From Alphaproteobacteria bacterium (GTDB lineage: Bacteria; Pseudomonadota; Alphaproteobacteria; Reyranellales; Reyranellaceae): a stretch of DNA of 37,075 nucleotides. The stretch spans positions 1 to 37,075 of the forward strand of contig JAHCJT010000007.1 in the NCBI GenBank assembly GCA_026126245.1, in the 5' to 3' direction. The notes beneath the pieces were generated by a model that did not search any database, was not told the DNA's origin, and saw only the letters and a list, made by a program, of their open reading frames with translations. Of the stretch, positions 1-7,721 are shown in pieces. Each line of letters opens with the position of its first letter. Positions within the stretch are counted from its first letter, which is position 1. Position numbers and translations under genes: made by a program.

Positions 1-735
1 TCGGCAAGCCACCTGCTGCACTTGGCGTGGTATGCCGAGCCCGGTCTCTACTGGCGCTCGCCCGTGAACCTCGACTGGCTTGCAGCCAGCCTTCATCTGG
101 CGCGCCGGTTCCACGAAGCCGGAGGCCGGCGGATGGTCGTCGCCGGCACGTGCGCGGAATACGCCTGGGGCGACGATCGCTTGGTCGAAGGCCTGACACC
201 CTGCGCGCCGTCGACTCTCTACGGGACTGCAAAGGACTCGCTACGCCGTATTCTCGAGGCCTTTGCCGGAGCCGCACCCATCTCGGTCGGCTGGGGACGG
301 CTCTTTTTCCTGTACGGCCCCGGCGAAAGGCACGGCCGCCTGGTCAGCGACGCCATCAACGCCCTGCTCGCGGGCCAGACTTTTGCCACCAGCCACGGCC
401 GGCAGCGGCGTGATTTCATGCACGTCGCCGATGCTGCCAACGCCTTCGCCGCGCTGGTCGACAGTGACGTTCAGGGCGCCGTCAATATCGGCACCGGCGC
501 CGCCGTGGCGGTTCGCGCGATTCTGGAGAAGATCGCATCGCTGACCGGGCGGGGCGATCTCATCATGTTCGGCGCGCGCCCTTTGCCGGCGGGCGAGCCG
601 CAGACGATCGAAGCCGGCACGCAACGCCTCTTCGAAGAGGTCGGCTTCCGGCCGCGCTTCGACCTCACCGGCGGCATGGCAGACACCGTGGCGTGGTGGC
701 GCAACACCGCAACGCTGCCCCTGATCAAGGCGTGA
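1..735 (+). CDS. NAD-dependent epimerase/dehydratase, 5' end outside window
   Basis: The frame is open from base 1 to a TGA at 733-735, so the N-terminus with the NAD-binding glycine motif lies upstream of the window; a TTG at 22 is internal. The 244 visible residues are the middle and C-terminal part of an extended short-chain dehydrogenase (nucleotide-sugar epimerase/dehydratase). Visible marks are the catalytic pair Y-x3-K in STLYGTAK (about residues 74-78 from the window start), the GTCAEY strand before it, LFFLYGPGE, and RRDFMHVADAANAF, which is typical of the substrate-side segment. The family modifies NDP-activated sugars in the cytoplasm. The next gene is a glycosyltransferase, so a role in a surface polysaccharide is likely. 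The exact sugar cannot be read from the sequence. Confidence 0.85.
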   Translation, partial: SASHLLHLAWYAEPGLYWRSPVNLDWLAASLHLARRFHEAGGRRMVVAGTCAEYAWGDDRLVEGLTPCAPSTLYGTAKDSLRRILEAFAGAAPISVGWGRLFFLYGPGERHGRLVSDAINALLAGQTFATSHGRQRRDFMHVADAANAFAALVDSDVQGAVNIGTGAAVAVRAILEKIASLTGRGDLIMFGARPLPAGEPQTIEAGTQRLFEEVGFRPRFDLTGGMADTVAWWRNTATLPLIKA

Positions 736-743
736 GGCGGCGC

Positions 744-2507
744 ATGCGGCTGCGATTGAGCAAGCTGATTCCTGCCCGCTCCCCCCTGCGCCGTCGGCTC
801 GCCCGGCTCAAGTCCCGCCAAGCTTATCAGCGATGGATCAGGAGGCGTGCCATCGGCCCGCAGGAACGAGACTTCCTGACCGAGCGGATTGAGGCAATGG
901 CCCATACCCCGCTCTTCTCGGTCGTGATGCCGACGTACAAGTCGGACCTGCGCTTCCTGTCCCGGGCCATCGAGTCGGTGCTTCAGCAGATCTACCCGCA
1001 TTGGGAGCTGTGCATCGTCGACGACGGCTCCGCCATGCCGGCGCTCGAGACCCTGCTGCGTGGCTACGCGGAGACCGATTCGCGCGTGAAGGTCCGCGTT
1101 CTGGCGGCGAACGGCGGCATCGCCGCCGCCTCGAACGCCGCGCTGGACATGGCCGAAGGCGAGTTCATCGCCCTGCTCGATCACGATGACGAGCTGGCGC
1201 CGCACGCCCTGTTCGCCATGGCCGATGCCGTCAACCGGCACCCGGCGGCCGACATGATCTACTCGGACGAGGACAAGATCTCGCCGCGCGGCCGTCGCTT
1301 CGAACCGTTCTTCAAACCGGACTGGTCGCCGGAGTACATGCTGTCCTGCATGTATACCTGCCATCTCGGCGTCTATCGGCGTGCTGTGGTCGAGGCCGTC
1401 GGGCGTTTCCGGTCGGCATTCGATCTGGCGCAGGACTATGACCTGGCGCTGCGGGTCAGTGCCGCTGCCCGCGCGGTCGTGCATGTCCCGGATGTTCTCT
1501 ATCACTGGCGCGTCACGCCGCAATCGACATCCGGCAACCCCGATGCCAAGCCCGCTGCCGAGCTGGCTGCTCGCCGCGCCATCGACGCGGCGATCGCTGC
1601 CAAAGGGCTCTGCGGTCGCGCCTTGCCCAGCGCCTTTCGCGGCATGCACCGTGTCAGTCTCGACTTGCCTGGAAAGCCGCTGGTCAGCCTCGTTATTCCA
1701 TCGGCGGCACGGCGCATCGCACCCGGCGCCGAGCGCTGGTACCTGCTCGACCTGCTGCGCTCGATCTCGGCGCGGTCCACCTACAAGAACGTCGAGATCG
1801 TGCTGGTGCACAACGGCGATATCGAGCCGAAGCTGGCGGCTGAACTCGCCGCCTATCCGATCCGCTATGTCCACTACACGGCGGCCTTGTTCAACATTGC
1901 CGACAAGCTGAACCTCGGCGTCGAGGCGGCTACCGGCGACTACGTCATCCTGATGAACGACGACATGGCCGTGGTCGAGCCTGCCTGGATCGAAGAAATG
2001 CTGATGTGGTTCAGCATGCCCGGCGTGGCGGGCGTCGGCGCCAAGCTGCTGTTTCCCGATGATACGGTGCAGCACGCCGGCGTGCTGCTGCTCGGTGTTG
2101 GCCCGTCGCATGTCTACTACAAGGCCGCAAAGGACTACGCCGGCCAGGTCGCGGGCGCACGCCTGGTTCGCAACTATTCGGCCGTGACGGGCGCCTGTCT
2201 CATGACGCGGCGCCAGGACTATCTCGAGGTCGGCGGCTTCGATCCCTTCTTCCGCATCAACTACAACGACATCGATTTCTGCATGCGTCTGCTGAAGCGG
2301 GGGCGGATTGTCTTCACGCCCTACGCGCTGCTCTATCACTACGAGTCGGTCAGCAAGGGCGAGGGCATCCCCAGCGAGCTGCCGCAGTTCAACGCGCGTT
2401 GGCGCGACATGGTCGGCAACGACCCGATGTACAATCGCCATCTCAGCCAGAATTCCGGCTTCATGGACCTGGCGCCGCATCCCAGACGCCTGCAGGACGA
2501 CTACTGA
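744..2507 (+). CDS. Two-domain family 2 glycosyltransferase
   Basis: 587 aa with two GT-A domains in tandem. The first (about 56-255) has FSVVMPTYKS, IVDDGS, the metal-binding DHD at 146-148 in LLDHDDEL, and the acceptor-side DLAQDYDLALRV. The second (about 312-545) has PLVSLVIPS, NDD at 405-407 in VILMNDDMAV, and NDIDFCMRLLKRG. No membrane segment is visible, so it is probably cytoplasmic or peripheral. It transfers a sugar from an NDP-sugar, most likely in O-antigen or capsule synthesis. A GTG at 693 would overlap the upstream gene by 43 bases. I prefer the ATG at 744, which has GAGG six bases upstream and lies 8 bases after the epimerase stop, so the two genes are co-transcribed. Donor and acceptor sugars are unknown. 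Confidence 0.88.
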   Translation: MRLRLSKLIPARSPLRRRLARLKSRQAYQRWIRRRAIGPQERDFLTERIEAMAHTPLFSVVMPTYKSDLRFLSRAIESVLQQIYPHWELCIVDDGSAMPALETLLRGYAETDSRVKVRVLAANGGIAAASNAALDMAEGEFIALLDHDDELAPHALFAMADAVNRHPAADMIYSDEDKISPRGRRFEPFFKPDWSPEYMLSCMYTCHLGVYRRAVVEAVGRFRSAFDLAQDYDLALRVSAAARAVVHVPDVLYHWRVTPQSTSGNPDAKPAAELAARRAIDAAIAAKGLCGRALPSAFRGMHRVSLDLPGKPLVSLVIPSAARRIAPGAERWYLLDLLRSISARSTYKNVEIVLVHNGDIEPKLAAELAAYPIRYVHYTAALFNIADKLNLGVEAATGDYVILMNDDMAVVEPAWIEEMLMWFSMPGVAGVGAKLLFPDDTVQHAGVLLLGVGPSHVYYKAAKDYAGQVAGARLVRNYSAVTGACLMTRRQDYLEVGGFDPFFRINYNDIDFCMRLLKRGRIVFTPYALLYHYESVSKGEGIPSELPQFNARWRDMVGNDPMYNRHLSQNSGFMDLAPHPRRLQDDY

Positions 2508-2917
2508 AGAGCGAATGCATCGGCTGACGGCCGCGAGACGGCCAGTCAGGGAAGCACTTTGGGCCAGGGGGCTGCCTGCGTCGCCGAGCAGCAGTCCGTC
2601 AGCCGCTTGAACTCTCGCCAGCCGCCCCCCGGCGCCGCCGGGACTTGGCAATTGCCCCCCCGGTCAGGCCGGCATGGACGACGGGCCCCGTCATCGGGCC
2701 GCTCCAAACGCCGTCGAGGTTGATCGCGGCCGGGCCCTCAATCCGATCACTCTGGACCATATTGTGCTGGCATCGCTGGCGCCATGCGCAAAGATTAGCC
2801 AGACGCTAGAGGCAGTTGCGGGACGTCAACTACCGACGCGAACAGGAAACAACTTGCAGTCCGGCTATCCGGGGAATGGCCGGCGAGCGACTACAAGCGG
2901 AGTCCGAGGTCAAGACC
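2508..2917. other. Intergenic region between glycosyltransferase and response regulator
   Basis: About 410 bases with no gene I can support. The first 45 bases hold a hairpin (separate entry). The rest is presumably the leader and promoter of the response regulator gene. Short open frames here (for example 2674-2943) have no protein-like features and run into the regulator in the wrong frame. A degenerate palindrome at 2816-2829 is dealt with under rejected items. Confidence 0.5.
2524..2549 (+). terminator. Hairpin after the glycosyltransferase gene, possible terminator
   Basis: CTGACGGCCG pairs with CGGCCAGTCAG across a five-base loop, giving a 10-bp stem with one bulged A. It begins 17 bases after the stop codon. 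There is no run of T after it, so if it terminates transcription it is not a classical intrinsic terminator; it could equally protect the 3' end of the transcript. Confidence 0.35.
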
Positions 2918-3307
2918 ATGCGAATCCTTGTCGTGGACGATAATCCCGAGATCGTCGAAGAGATCAGCCTGACGCTGCGCCGCCGCGGCCACGAGGTGGT
3001 CGTCGCCACGGGTGTCAAGGACGCGTTGATGGCGCTGGCGACGCTGGATCCCTTTGCCGCCGTCATCACCGACATGCGCCTGCCTGAAGGATCGGGCGCC
3101 GATGTGCTGCGGATGGCCAACCGCCTGCAGCCGTCAAGCGTCCGCTACCTGATGAGCGGCGAAGCCAGTCCCCAGGAGATCAACGAAGCCCGCCGCGAGG
3201 GACTGGAGGCAATCTTCTGGAAGCCCGTCAGCCTGCGCACCATGGTCGAGGCCGTGCACGCGCGCGACATGGCGACGCGGGTCCAGGATCCACTGCCGGC
3301 TTACTGA
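2918..3307 (+). CDS. Single-domain response regulator (receiver only)
   Basis: 129 aa that are almost entirely one CheY-like receiver domain. The acidic pocket is D7-D8, the phospho-accepting aspartate is D52 in ITDMRLP, the switch serine is S80 in YLMSGE, and the conserved lysine is K102 in WKP. There is no DNA-binding or enzymatic output domain, so it must act by protein contact or as a phosphate sink in a relay. The ATG at 2918 is chosen because GAGG lies eight bases upstream and the receiver fold starts at once; an in-frame ATG at 2876 would add a tail without features. No histidine kinase lies in the window, so the partner is unknown (an orphan regulator). Confidence 0.9.
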   Translation: MRILVVDDNPEIVEEISLTLRRRGHEVVVATGVKDALMALATLDPFAAVITDMRLPEGSGADVLRMANRLQPSSVRYLMSGEASPQEINEARREGLEAIFWKPVSLRTMVEAVHARDMATRVQDPLPAY

Positions 3308-3374
3308 CATCGGCGGTTTGCCGGCACGCTGCCCCTGCGGCGACCCGGCCCATACACCCTGATGGTATCTTCCC

Positions 3375-3397
3375 AGGCGCCGGCTAAGCTGGCGCCT
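3375..3397. terminator. Hairpin between convergent genes
   Basis: AGGCGCCGGCT and AGCTGGCGCCT form an inverted repeat around a single base; in practice this is an 8-9 bp stem with a short loop and one G-U pair. It sits between the convergent response regulator and dctM genes, where a two-way terminator would be expected. No T tract follows on either strand, so the call is tentative. Confidence 0.35.
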
Positions 3398-3441
3398 TGA
3401 CGCGTCCGCGCCCTGCCCGGCCGCCCCGGCGGGGGCGCGCG

Positions 3442-4728
3442 CTATTGGGCGAAGCCCAGCAGCCGCGGCAGGAACAGCGTCACATCCGGCAGCATGGCGA
3501 CGGCAAACAGCGTCGCCAGGATTGCTGCCAGGAACGGCAGCAGCGGTCGCAGCAGCTTGTCCATGGGCAAGCCACTGATCGCCATGCCCACGAACAGGCA
3601 CAATCCGACCGGCGGCGTGATGTGGCCCACCGCCGAGGCGATCACGCATACCATGCCGAAATGCACGGGATGCACGCCCAGGGCCTGCGCCACCGGCAGC
3701 ATCACCGGCACGGTCACCAGGATGATTTCGGACGGGGTCAGGAAGGTGCCCAGCAGCAGATAGAGCAGGATCACCATGACGATGAACAGCGCCCAGTGCG
3801 GCGCCACACCGGCGATCGCTTCGGCCACCCGAAACGGGAATTTCGAATAGGTCAGCACCCAGCCGAAGGCGCCGACGAAGCCGATGATCAGGCCAATGAC
3901 GCCCGACAACCGCGCCGAGTCGGCGAAGATGCGCGGCAGCTCGCGCCACGATGGCTCGCGGTAGAAGATCGGCGGCACCACCAGCGCATAGACCACTGCG
4001 ACAGCCGCCGCCTCGGTCGGCGTGAACCAGCCCAGCAGGATGCCGCCCATGATGATCACCGGGATCATCAGCGCCGGCGTCGCCCGCAGGAACGCGCCCG
4101 TAAACTGCCGCAGCGTGGGCGGCGGTTCCTTGGGATAGTTGCGCTTGCGGGCGATGATGAAGACCGGCACGGCCATGCCCAGTCCCACCAGAAGACCGGG
4201 GATCACGCCGGCGGCGAACATGGCGGCCACCGATTCCTCGGCCATCCAGGCGTAGACCACGGCGATGATCGAGGGCGGGATGATCGGCGCCACCACCGCG
4301 GTCGCCACGGTCAGCGCCGTCGCGAAGTCCCTGTCGTAGCCCTTGCGCTCCATCTGCGGGATCAGGAACGTGCCCAGCGCCGAGACATCGGCGACGGCCG
4401 AGCCGGAGATGCCGCCGAAGAACATGCTGTCGGCGATGTTGACGTAGGCCAGTCCACCGCGGAATCGTCCGACCATGGCCGTCGCCAGATCGATCAGCAC
4501 CCGCGCCACGCCGCCGCGCGCCGCGATGTTGCCGGCCAGGATGAACAGCGGCGCCGACAGCAGCAGAAACGAGTCCGACAGCAGGCCGACGAAGCGGGTC
4601 GGGATGATGATCGGATTGAGCACCGGATAGAACAGCGCCGATGCCAGCGCGCCGACGCCCAGCGCGAGGCTGATCGGCATGCCCATCAGGATGCAGATGA
4701 TGAAGACGATCAGGAGCGTCTCGGCCAT
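3442..4728 (-). CDS. dctM: TRAP transporter large membrane subunit DctM
   Basis: 428 aa, almost wholly hydrophobic with about twelve membrane segments, the usual length for DctM. Family-typical stretches include GISGSAVADVSA (106-117) and PIIPPS (148-153) in the first half, with TPSEIILVTVPVML and HITPPVGLCLFVG in the second half. In TRAP systems this subunit forms the Na+-coupled translocation channel in the inner membrane and works with the small subunit and a periplasmic binding protein. Its ATG (4726-4728) lies inside the end of dctQ, an overlap of 19 bases, so translation is probably coupled. The substrate is not evident; the family usually carries organic acids such as C4-dicarboxylates, 2-oxo acids or sialic acid. 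Confidence 0.93.
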   Translation of the reverse strand: MAETLLIVFIICILMGMPISLALGVGALASALFYPVLNPIIIPTRFVGLLSDSFLLLSAPLFILAGNIAARGGVARVLIDLATAMVGRFRGGLAYVNIADSMFFGGISGSAVADVSALGTFLIPQMERKGYDRDFATALTVATAVVAPIIPPSIIAVVYAWMAEESVAAMFAAGVIPGLLVGLGMAVPVFIIARKRNYPKEPPPTLRQFTGAFLRATPALMIPVIIMGGILLGWFTPTEAAAVAVVYALVVPPIFYREPSWRELPRIFADSARLSGVIGLIIGFVGAFGWVLTYSKFPFRVAEAIAGVAPHWALFIVMVILLYLLLGTFLTPSEIILVTVPVMLPVAQALGVHPVHFGMVCVIASAVGHITPPVGLCLFVGMAISGLPMDKLLRPLLPFLAAILATLFAVAMLPDVTLFLPRLLGFAQ

Positions 4729-5234
4729 AGGCTCCTCAGCGCCGAAATCAGGCTGCGGATCATCGGCAGAATGATCAGCGCCGCGCCGACCGGAATGGCG
4801 GCGTAGACGTAGCCCAGAGGCAGCTCCAGCCCGGGGCTGGTCTGCAACTGCGCATTGGGCACCAGCACCAGGCTGAGCTTGATCAGCCAGACGAACAGCG
4901 CGATGCCGGCGGTCGTGGTCAACAGCAGCACGAGGGCGCGCAGACGCGGCCCCAGCCTGCCGATGAAATAGTCGAGCACGGTGTGCTCGCCGCGCTGCAT
5001 GGCGGCGGCGGCGCCGATCATCACCAGCCAGACGAAGAGATAGCGCGGCACCTCGTCGATGCCGTCGATGGCGCCCCAGCCGAGATAGCGCAAGATGACC
5101 TGCAGGAACACCGCAGCAGTCATCACGGCCAGGATCATGCCGCCGAGATGGCCGAGCCCGTTGTAGGTCCGCTGGAAGAACCCGTCCGCGCGATCCGGCT
5201 TGTCCGGATCGCCCTGGGGCTGCTCGTCGGCCAT
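4710..5234 (-). CDS. dctQ: TRAP transporter small membrane subunit DctQ
   Basis: 174 aa with four predicted membrane helices, the DctQ pattern. The segment IDEVPRYLFVWLVMIGAAAAMQRGEHTVLDYF matches the conserved middle of the family (quoted in part: VPRYLFVWLVMIGAA and RGEHTVLDYF). The N-terminus before the first helix is polar. DctQ pairs with DctM in the inner membrane. The gene starts 5 bases after the dctP stop codon and its 3' end overlaps dctM, so the three form one transcript in the order dctP-dctQ-dctM. Confidence 0.92.
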   Translation of the reverse strand: MADEQPQGDPDKPDRADGFFQRTYNGLGHLGGMILAVMTAAVFLQVILRYLGWGAIDGIDEVPRYLFVWLVMIGAAAAMQRGEHTVLDYFIGRLGPRLRALVLLLTTTAGIALFVWLIKLSLVLVPNAQLQTSPGLELPLGYVYAAIPVGAALIILPMIRSLISALRSLWPRRS

Positions 5235-5239
5235 CTCCG

Positions 5240-6247
5240 CTATTTGACGCTCAGGATGAAGTCGACGATCTTGCGCGCGTCCTTGCCGGCAGGCGTGCCG
5301 TAGAAATCCTCATAGACGCCGCGCGTGGCCTCCCGGAACGGTGCCGCGTCGGGCTTGGTAATGGCAACGCCCTTGGCCTTGACCTGCTCCTGGATCGACT
5401 TGTCTTCCTCGAGGATGAACTTGCGGTTGAAGTCGCGCGCCTGTTTCCAGGCATCCATGATCGCCTTCTTGCCGGCCTCGTCCTGCTTGGCCCACGATGC
5501 TTTCGACATGATCAGGGCCACGGCCTGGTGCGTGTGCCGAACGTCGGCGACGTTCTTGACGATGTCGTAGAACTTGTTGTGGTAGAAGGTGTTGACGCCG
5601 CCCTCGGCGAAATCGATCACCTTCGTCTGCAGTGCCGTGGCGACTTCCGGGAAGGCGATCGGTGTCGAGATCATGCCCAGTGCCTTGAACGTCGCGACCA
5701 GGATCTTGTCCTCCTGGACGCGCACTTTCTTGCCCTTCACATCTGCGAGGCTGTTGATCGGGTAGTGGCCGTAGATGCCGCGATAGCCGGCGGCGATGAA
5801 GCCGATCAGCTTGAAGCCCTTCTTGTCGAGCACCGCATCGTAGTACTTGACGATGGTGTCGCTGCCGTCGAGCGCTTTGAACACGTGCTCGTAGTCGCGG
5901 AAGATGTAGGGCAGCTGAAACACCGACATTTCCGGCACCAAGGTCGACAGTGGCGCCGTGGTGATCGGCCCGAAATCGACCGCGCCGAGCTGGATCTGCT
6001 GCGCCACCTCGCGCTCACCGCCGAGCGCGCCGGAGTGATGGTGCACGACCTTGATCTTGCCGCCCGACGCCTCGGCCAGCTTGTCGATGAAGAACTGCGC
6101 CGCCTGCGACGTGCCGTGCTTGGGCGGATTGATGTTGCCCAAGGTCAGTTCCTTGCCCTGCCCGAGGGCGTTCGTGGCAATGGCCACCAACGACGCCAAG
6201 GCCACCAGACAACCGCCAGCGCGACGGACCAGAGAATTCCGCGTCAT
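5240..6247 (-). CDS. dctP: TRAP transporter periplasmic substrate-binding protein DctP
   Basis: 335 aa. An N-terminal signal peptide (basic MTRNSLVRR, hydrophobic core about 11-27, cleavage near residue 29) sends it to the periplasm. The mature protein is a DctP-family binding protein: KHGTSQAAQFFIDKLAEASGG, GGEREVAQQIQLGAVDFG, LPYIFRDYEHVFKALDG, and KGKKVRVQED, whose R176 is at the place of the arginine that grips the ligand carboxylate in the family. The start is the ATG at 6245-6247 with GGGGAGA just upstream; the frame stays open for another 155 codons upstream, but that stretch has no protein character. First gene of the transporter operon. The ligand is probably a carboxylate but is not identified. 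Confidence 0.93.
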   Translation of the reverse strand: MTRNSLVRRAGGCLVALASLVAIATNALGQGKELTLGNINPPKHGTSQAAQFFIDKLAEASGGKIKVVHHHSGALGGEREVAQQIQLGAVDFGPITTAPLSTLVPEMSVFQLPYIFRDYEHVFKALDGSDTIVKYYDAVLDKKGFKLIGFIAAGYRGIYGHYPINSLADVKGKKVRVQEDKILVATFKALGMISTPIAFPEVATALQTKVIDFAEGGVNTFYHNKFYDIVKNVADVRHTHQAVALIMSKASWAKQDEAGKKAIMDAWKQARDFNRKFILEEDKSIQEQVKAKGVAITKPDAAPFREATRGVYEDFYGTPAGKDARKIVDFILSVK

Positions 6248-6260
6248 GATGTCTCCCCCT

Positions 6261-6275
6261 TCGCACGACGTGCGA
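6261..6275. promoter_or_regulatory. Perfect inverted repeat in the dctP leader, possible operator
   Basis: TCGCAC-GAC-GTGCGA is a perfect 6-3-6 inverted repeat lying 14 bases upstream of the dctP start codon, immediately 5' of its ribosome binding site. It could be a repressor operator or a small hairpin in the mRNA leader. No transporter-specific regulator gene lies nearby, so its partner is unknown. Confidence 0.35.
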
Positions 6276-6852
6276 TGTAACCGGCGTTGGCCGCCGTTTC
6301 GTATGCCGGCATCCTGCTCGATGCCGTCTTGGTCGGTCAAGCTTGCGCAGCCGACTACCGTTTTCTCGCGGCAAGCGAGCCGATCGCCGCCCCGATGTCG
6401 ACGTGACGGGGCCGTTCGGACTGACTTCTCACGCTGCTTTAGTGTATCGGCCACGGGTATCGGGCGGGCGCCGTCGCATTCCCGTATCGCGCAACAGCGC
6501 GGCTGCAGCGAGACGCCGCCTTTCAGTCGCTTTGCCGTGTCGTGGCCACGCCCCATGCGTGACATCGACGCCGCGCCGCCCGCGAAAGGTGCAAGCGTGG
6601 CCCGTGGCCGGTGGACCACGCCCGTCGCGACATGCTCGCCGCGCCTGACGCCGCGGCTTTCAGATGAGACCACCGCTGGAGGCGTCCGCCTGATGGCTGA
6701 CCGCCCGCCCACTCATCGTTCTCATTGTGCAAATCTGGTGTTCGCGACACCCGACTGACGCCTGCTTCGGCGTCGTCGAGTCTCGATCAACTTCCAGATC
6801 CCAGAGCGCCAAAGGTCGGACGATGACCTTCTGCATGGTGGAATTTATAACC

Positions 6853-6943
6853 GCCAGTCGGCCACTGCCGGCTGGCCCGCCCGCTCCATCTGGTGCGCCC
6901 GATGCACCAGCCGGCGCCCCCGCAAGAGCCTGAGGCTCCTTGC
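6853..6943. other. Cluster of three hairpins in the intergenic region
   Basis: Three inverted repeats follow one another: 6853-6876 (GCCAGTCGGC-CACT-GCCGGCTGGC, 10 bp with one wobble pair on one strand), 6890-6910 (CTGGTGC with a 7-base loop, perfect) and 6922-6943 (GCAAGAGCC-TGA-GGCTCCTTGC, 9 bp with one bulge). No gene ends here, so they are not ordinary gene-end terminators. They could be a structured small RNA on either strand. I recognise no known RNA family. Confidence 0.35.
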
Positions 6944-7232
6944 CCGCACCTTACGCCCTGGATCAACCTCGAACGGACCTCCGCGTTCGCGAACCGCCCT
7001 TGTTGGTGCTCCCGTCACCTGCGAAATGGCCCGATTGGGGCATCTCAATATCCGAGTAAAATAGTTAGTTTCTCTGCTCGACGGCCTTCGCGCCTGACCT
7101 TGCGACTCAAATTTATCCTATTATCAGCAGCGATGTCGAAACGTGCTGAACGATGGCGCCGGCGCCTGGGTGACGCCGCCGCGGGACGCACAATGGACTG
7201 CGCAGACCGTGATCTCGTGGAAACTTTCACCA

Positions 7233-7298
7233 CAATTGATATTTCCTATGGGTATCGAGGGTCCGAACCTTGTCGTAACCGGAAAGCCAATTGATATT
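7233..7298 (+). repeat. 11-bp direct repeat upstream of hipBA
   Basis: CAATTGATATT occurs at 7233-7243 and again at 7288-7298, exactly 55 bp apart (about five helical turns), so both copies would face the same side of the DNA. Both copies are in the AT-rich region 130-195 bases upstream of hipB. They may be protein-binding sites, or chance in AT-rich DNA. Confidence 0.4.
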
Positions 7299-7360
7299 GC
7301 CAATGCCTTTAAAATCCTGTCGAAAACCTCAATATTCAAATCCTCGTCTCAGATTGGTCA

Positions 7361-7395
7361 TTGACAAATTGTCGTCGATAATAAACAATTTTTGT
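7361..7395 (+). promoter_or_regulatory. Predicted hipBA promoter with overlapping short palindromes
   Basis: TTGACA at 7361-7366 is a perfect -35 hexamer. AACAAT at 7384-7389 follows after 17 bases and matches the -10 consensus at four of six positions. Two small palindromes overlap these elements: ACAA-A-TTGT (7364-7372) and ACAA-TTT-TTGT (7385-7395). They are plausible sites for HipB autorepression. The Escherichia coli HipB operator pattern TATCC-N8-GGATA was not seen. Confidence 0.55.
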
Positions 7396-7427
7396 GAGTT
7401 TATGAACGACGACATACAAGATATCGC

Positions 7428-7721
7428 ATGCACGTCAAAACGCCCATGGAGCTTGGCCTCGTTATCCGACAGCGACGTCGCCAGCTCCGCATGACCCAGA
7501 CCGACCTCGCGCACCAGGCCGATGTCGGCCGCCAATGGCTGATTTCCGTCGAGCAGGGAAAACCCGGCGCCGAGCTTGGTCTTGTGATGCGGACCCTGAC
7601 GGCGCTGGGCTTGGCCATTAACCTGACTAATGCACCAAGCGGCGGGCCGGTCCAACCTGACAACCCGGTCGACGCCGACATCGACGCTGTCCTCGACGAG
7701 GCGCGGACCGACCGCTCATGA
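7428..7721 (+). CDS. hipB: HipB-like Xre-family antitoxin/repressor
   Basis: 97 aa. A helix-turn-helix of the Xre/HipB type covers about residues 8-65: LGLVIRQRRRQLRMTQTDLA, then DVGRQWLISVEQGK, then a third helix region ending LTALGLAINL. A flexible acidic tail follows. In hipBA systems HipB binds the operon promoter and holds HipA in an inactive complex. Its stop overlaps the hipA start (ATGA), the usual arrangement. The ATG at 7428 has a poor ribosome binding site; an ATG at 7446 is an alternative that keeps the whole DNA-binding domain. A strong promoter lies just upstream. Confidence 0.88.
   Translation: MHVKTPMELGLVIRQRRRQLRMTQTDLAHQADVGRQWLISVEQGKPGAELGLVMRTLTALGLAINLTNAPSGGPVQPDNPVDADIDAVLDEARTDRS

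Larger units (their letters stand above)
6248..7427. other. 1.2-kb gene-free region, AT-rich on its right side
   Basis: No gene is supportable between dctP (leftward) and hipB (rightward). The left part should hold the dctP promoter. The middle has three hairpins in 90 bases (separate entry). From about 7040 the base composition drops clearly to AT-rich, unlike anything else in the window, and it stays so up to the hipB start; this part has a direct repeat and a good sigma70-type promoter. Short open frames (7143-7364 plus, 7124-7339 minus) show no family I recognise. The AT-rich segment beside a toxin-antitoxin-like operon could be a remnant of acquired DNA. Confidence 0.5.

Noticed and set aside
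471-2651. Long open frame on the minus strand opposite the glycosyltransferase
   Set aside because: It is antisense to a gene with clear motifs. High GC content leaves antisense frames open; its protein is low in complexity and has no family features.
2595-2829. Degenerate FNR-like palindrome TTGCG-GGAC-GTCAA at 2816-2829 upstream of the response regulator
   Set aside because: Two of ten specific bases are wrong in one half-site and there is no clear -10 at the right distance; I did not count it with the seven sites.
7143-7364. 73-codon frame in the AT-rich region as a gene
   Set aside because: No ribosome binding site, no recognisable family, and the repeats and promoter of hipBA lie within it.
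7040-7427. E. coli-type HipB operator TATCC-N8-GGATA
   Set aside because: A TATCC occurs near 7110, but no GGATA stands at the required distance.
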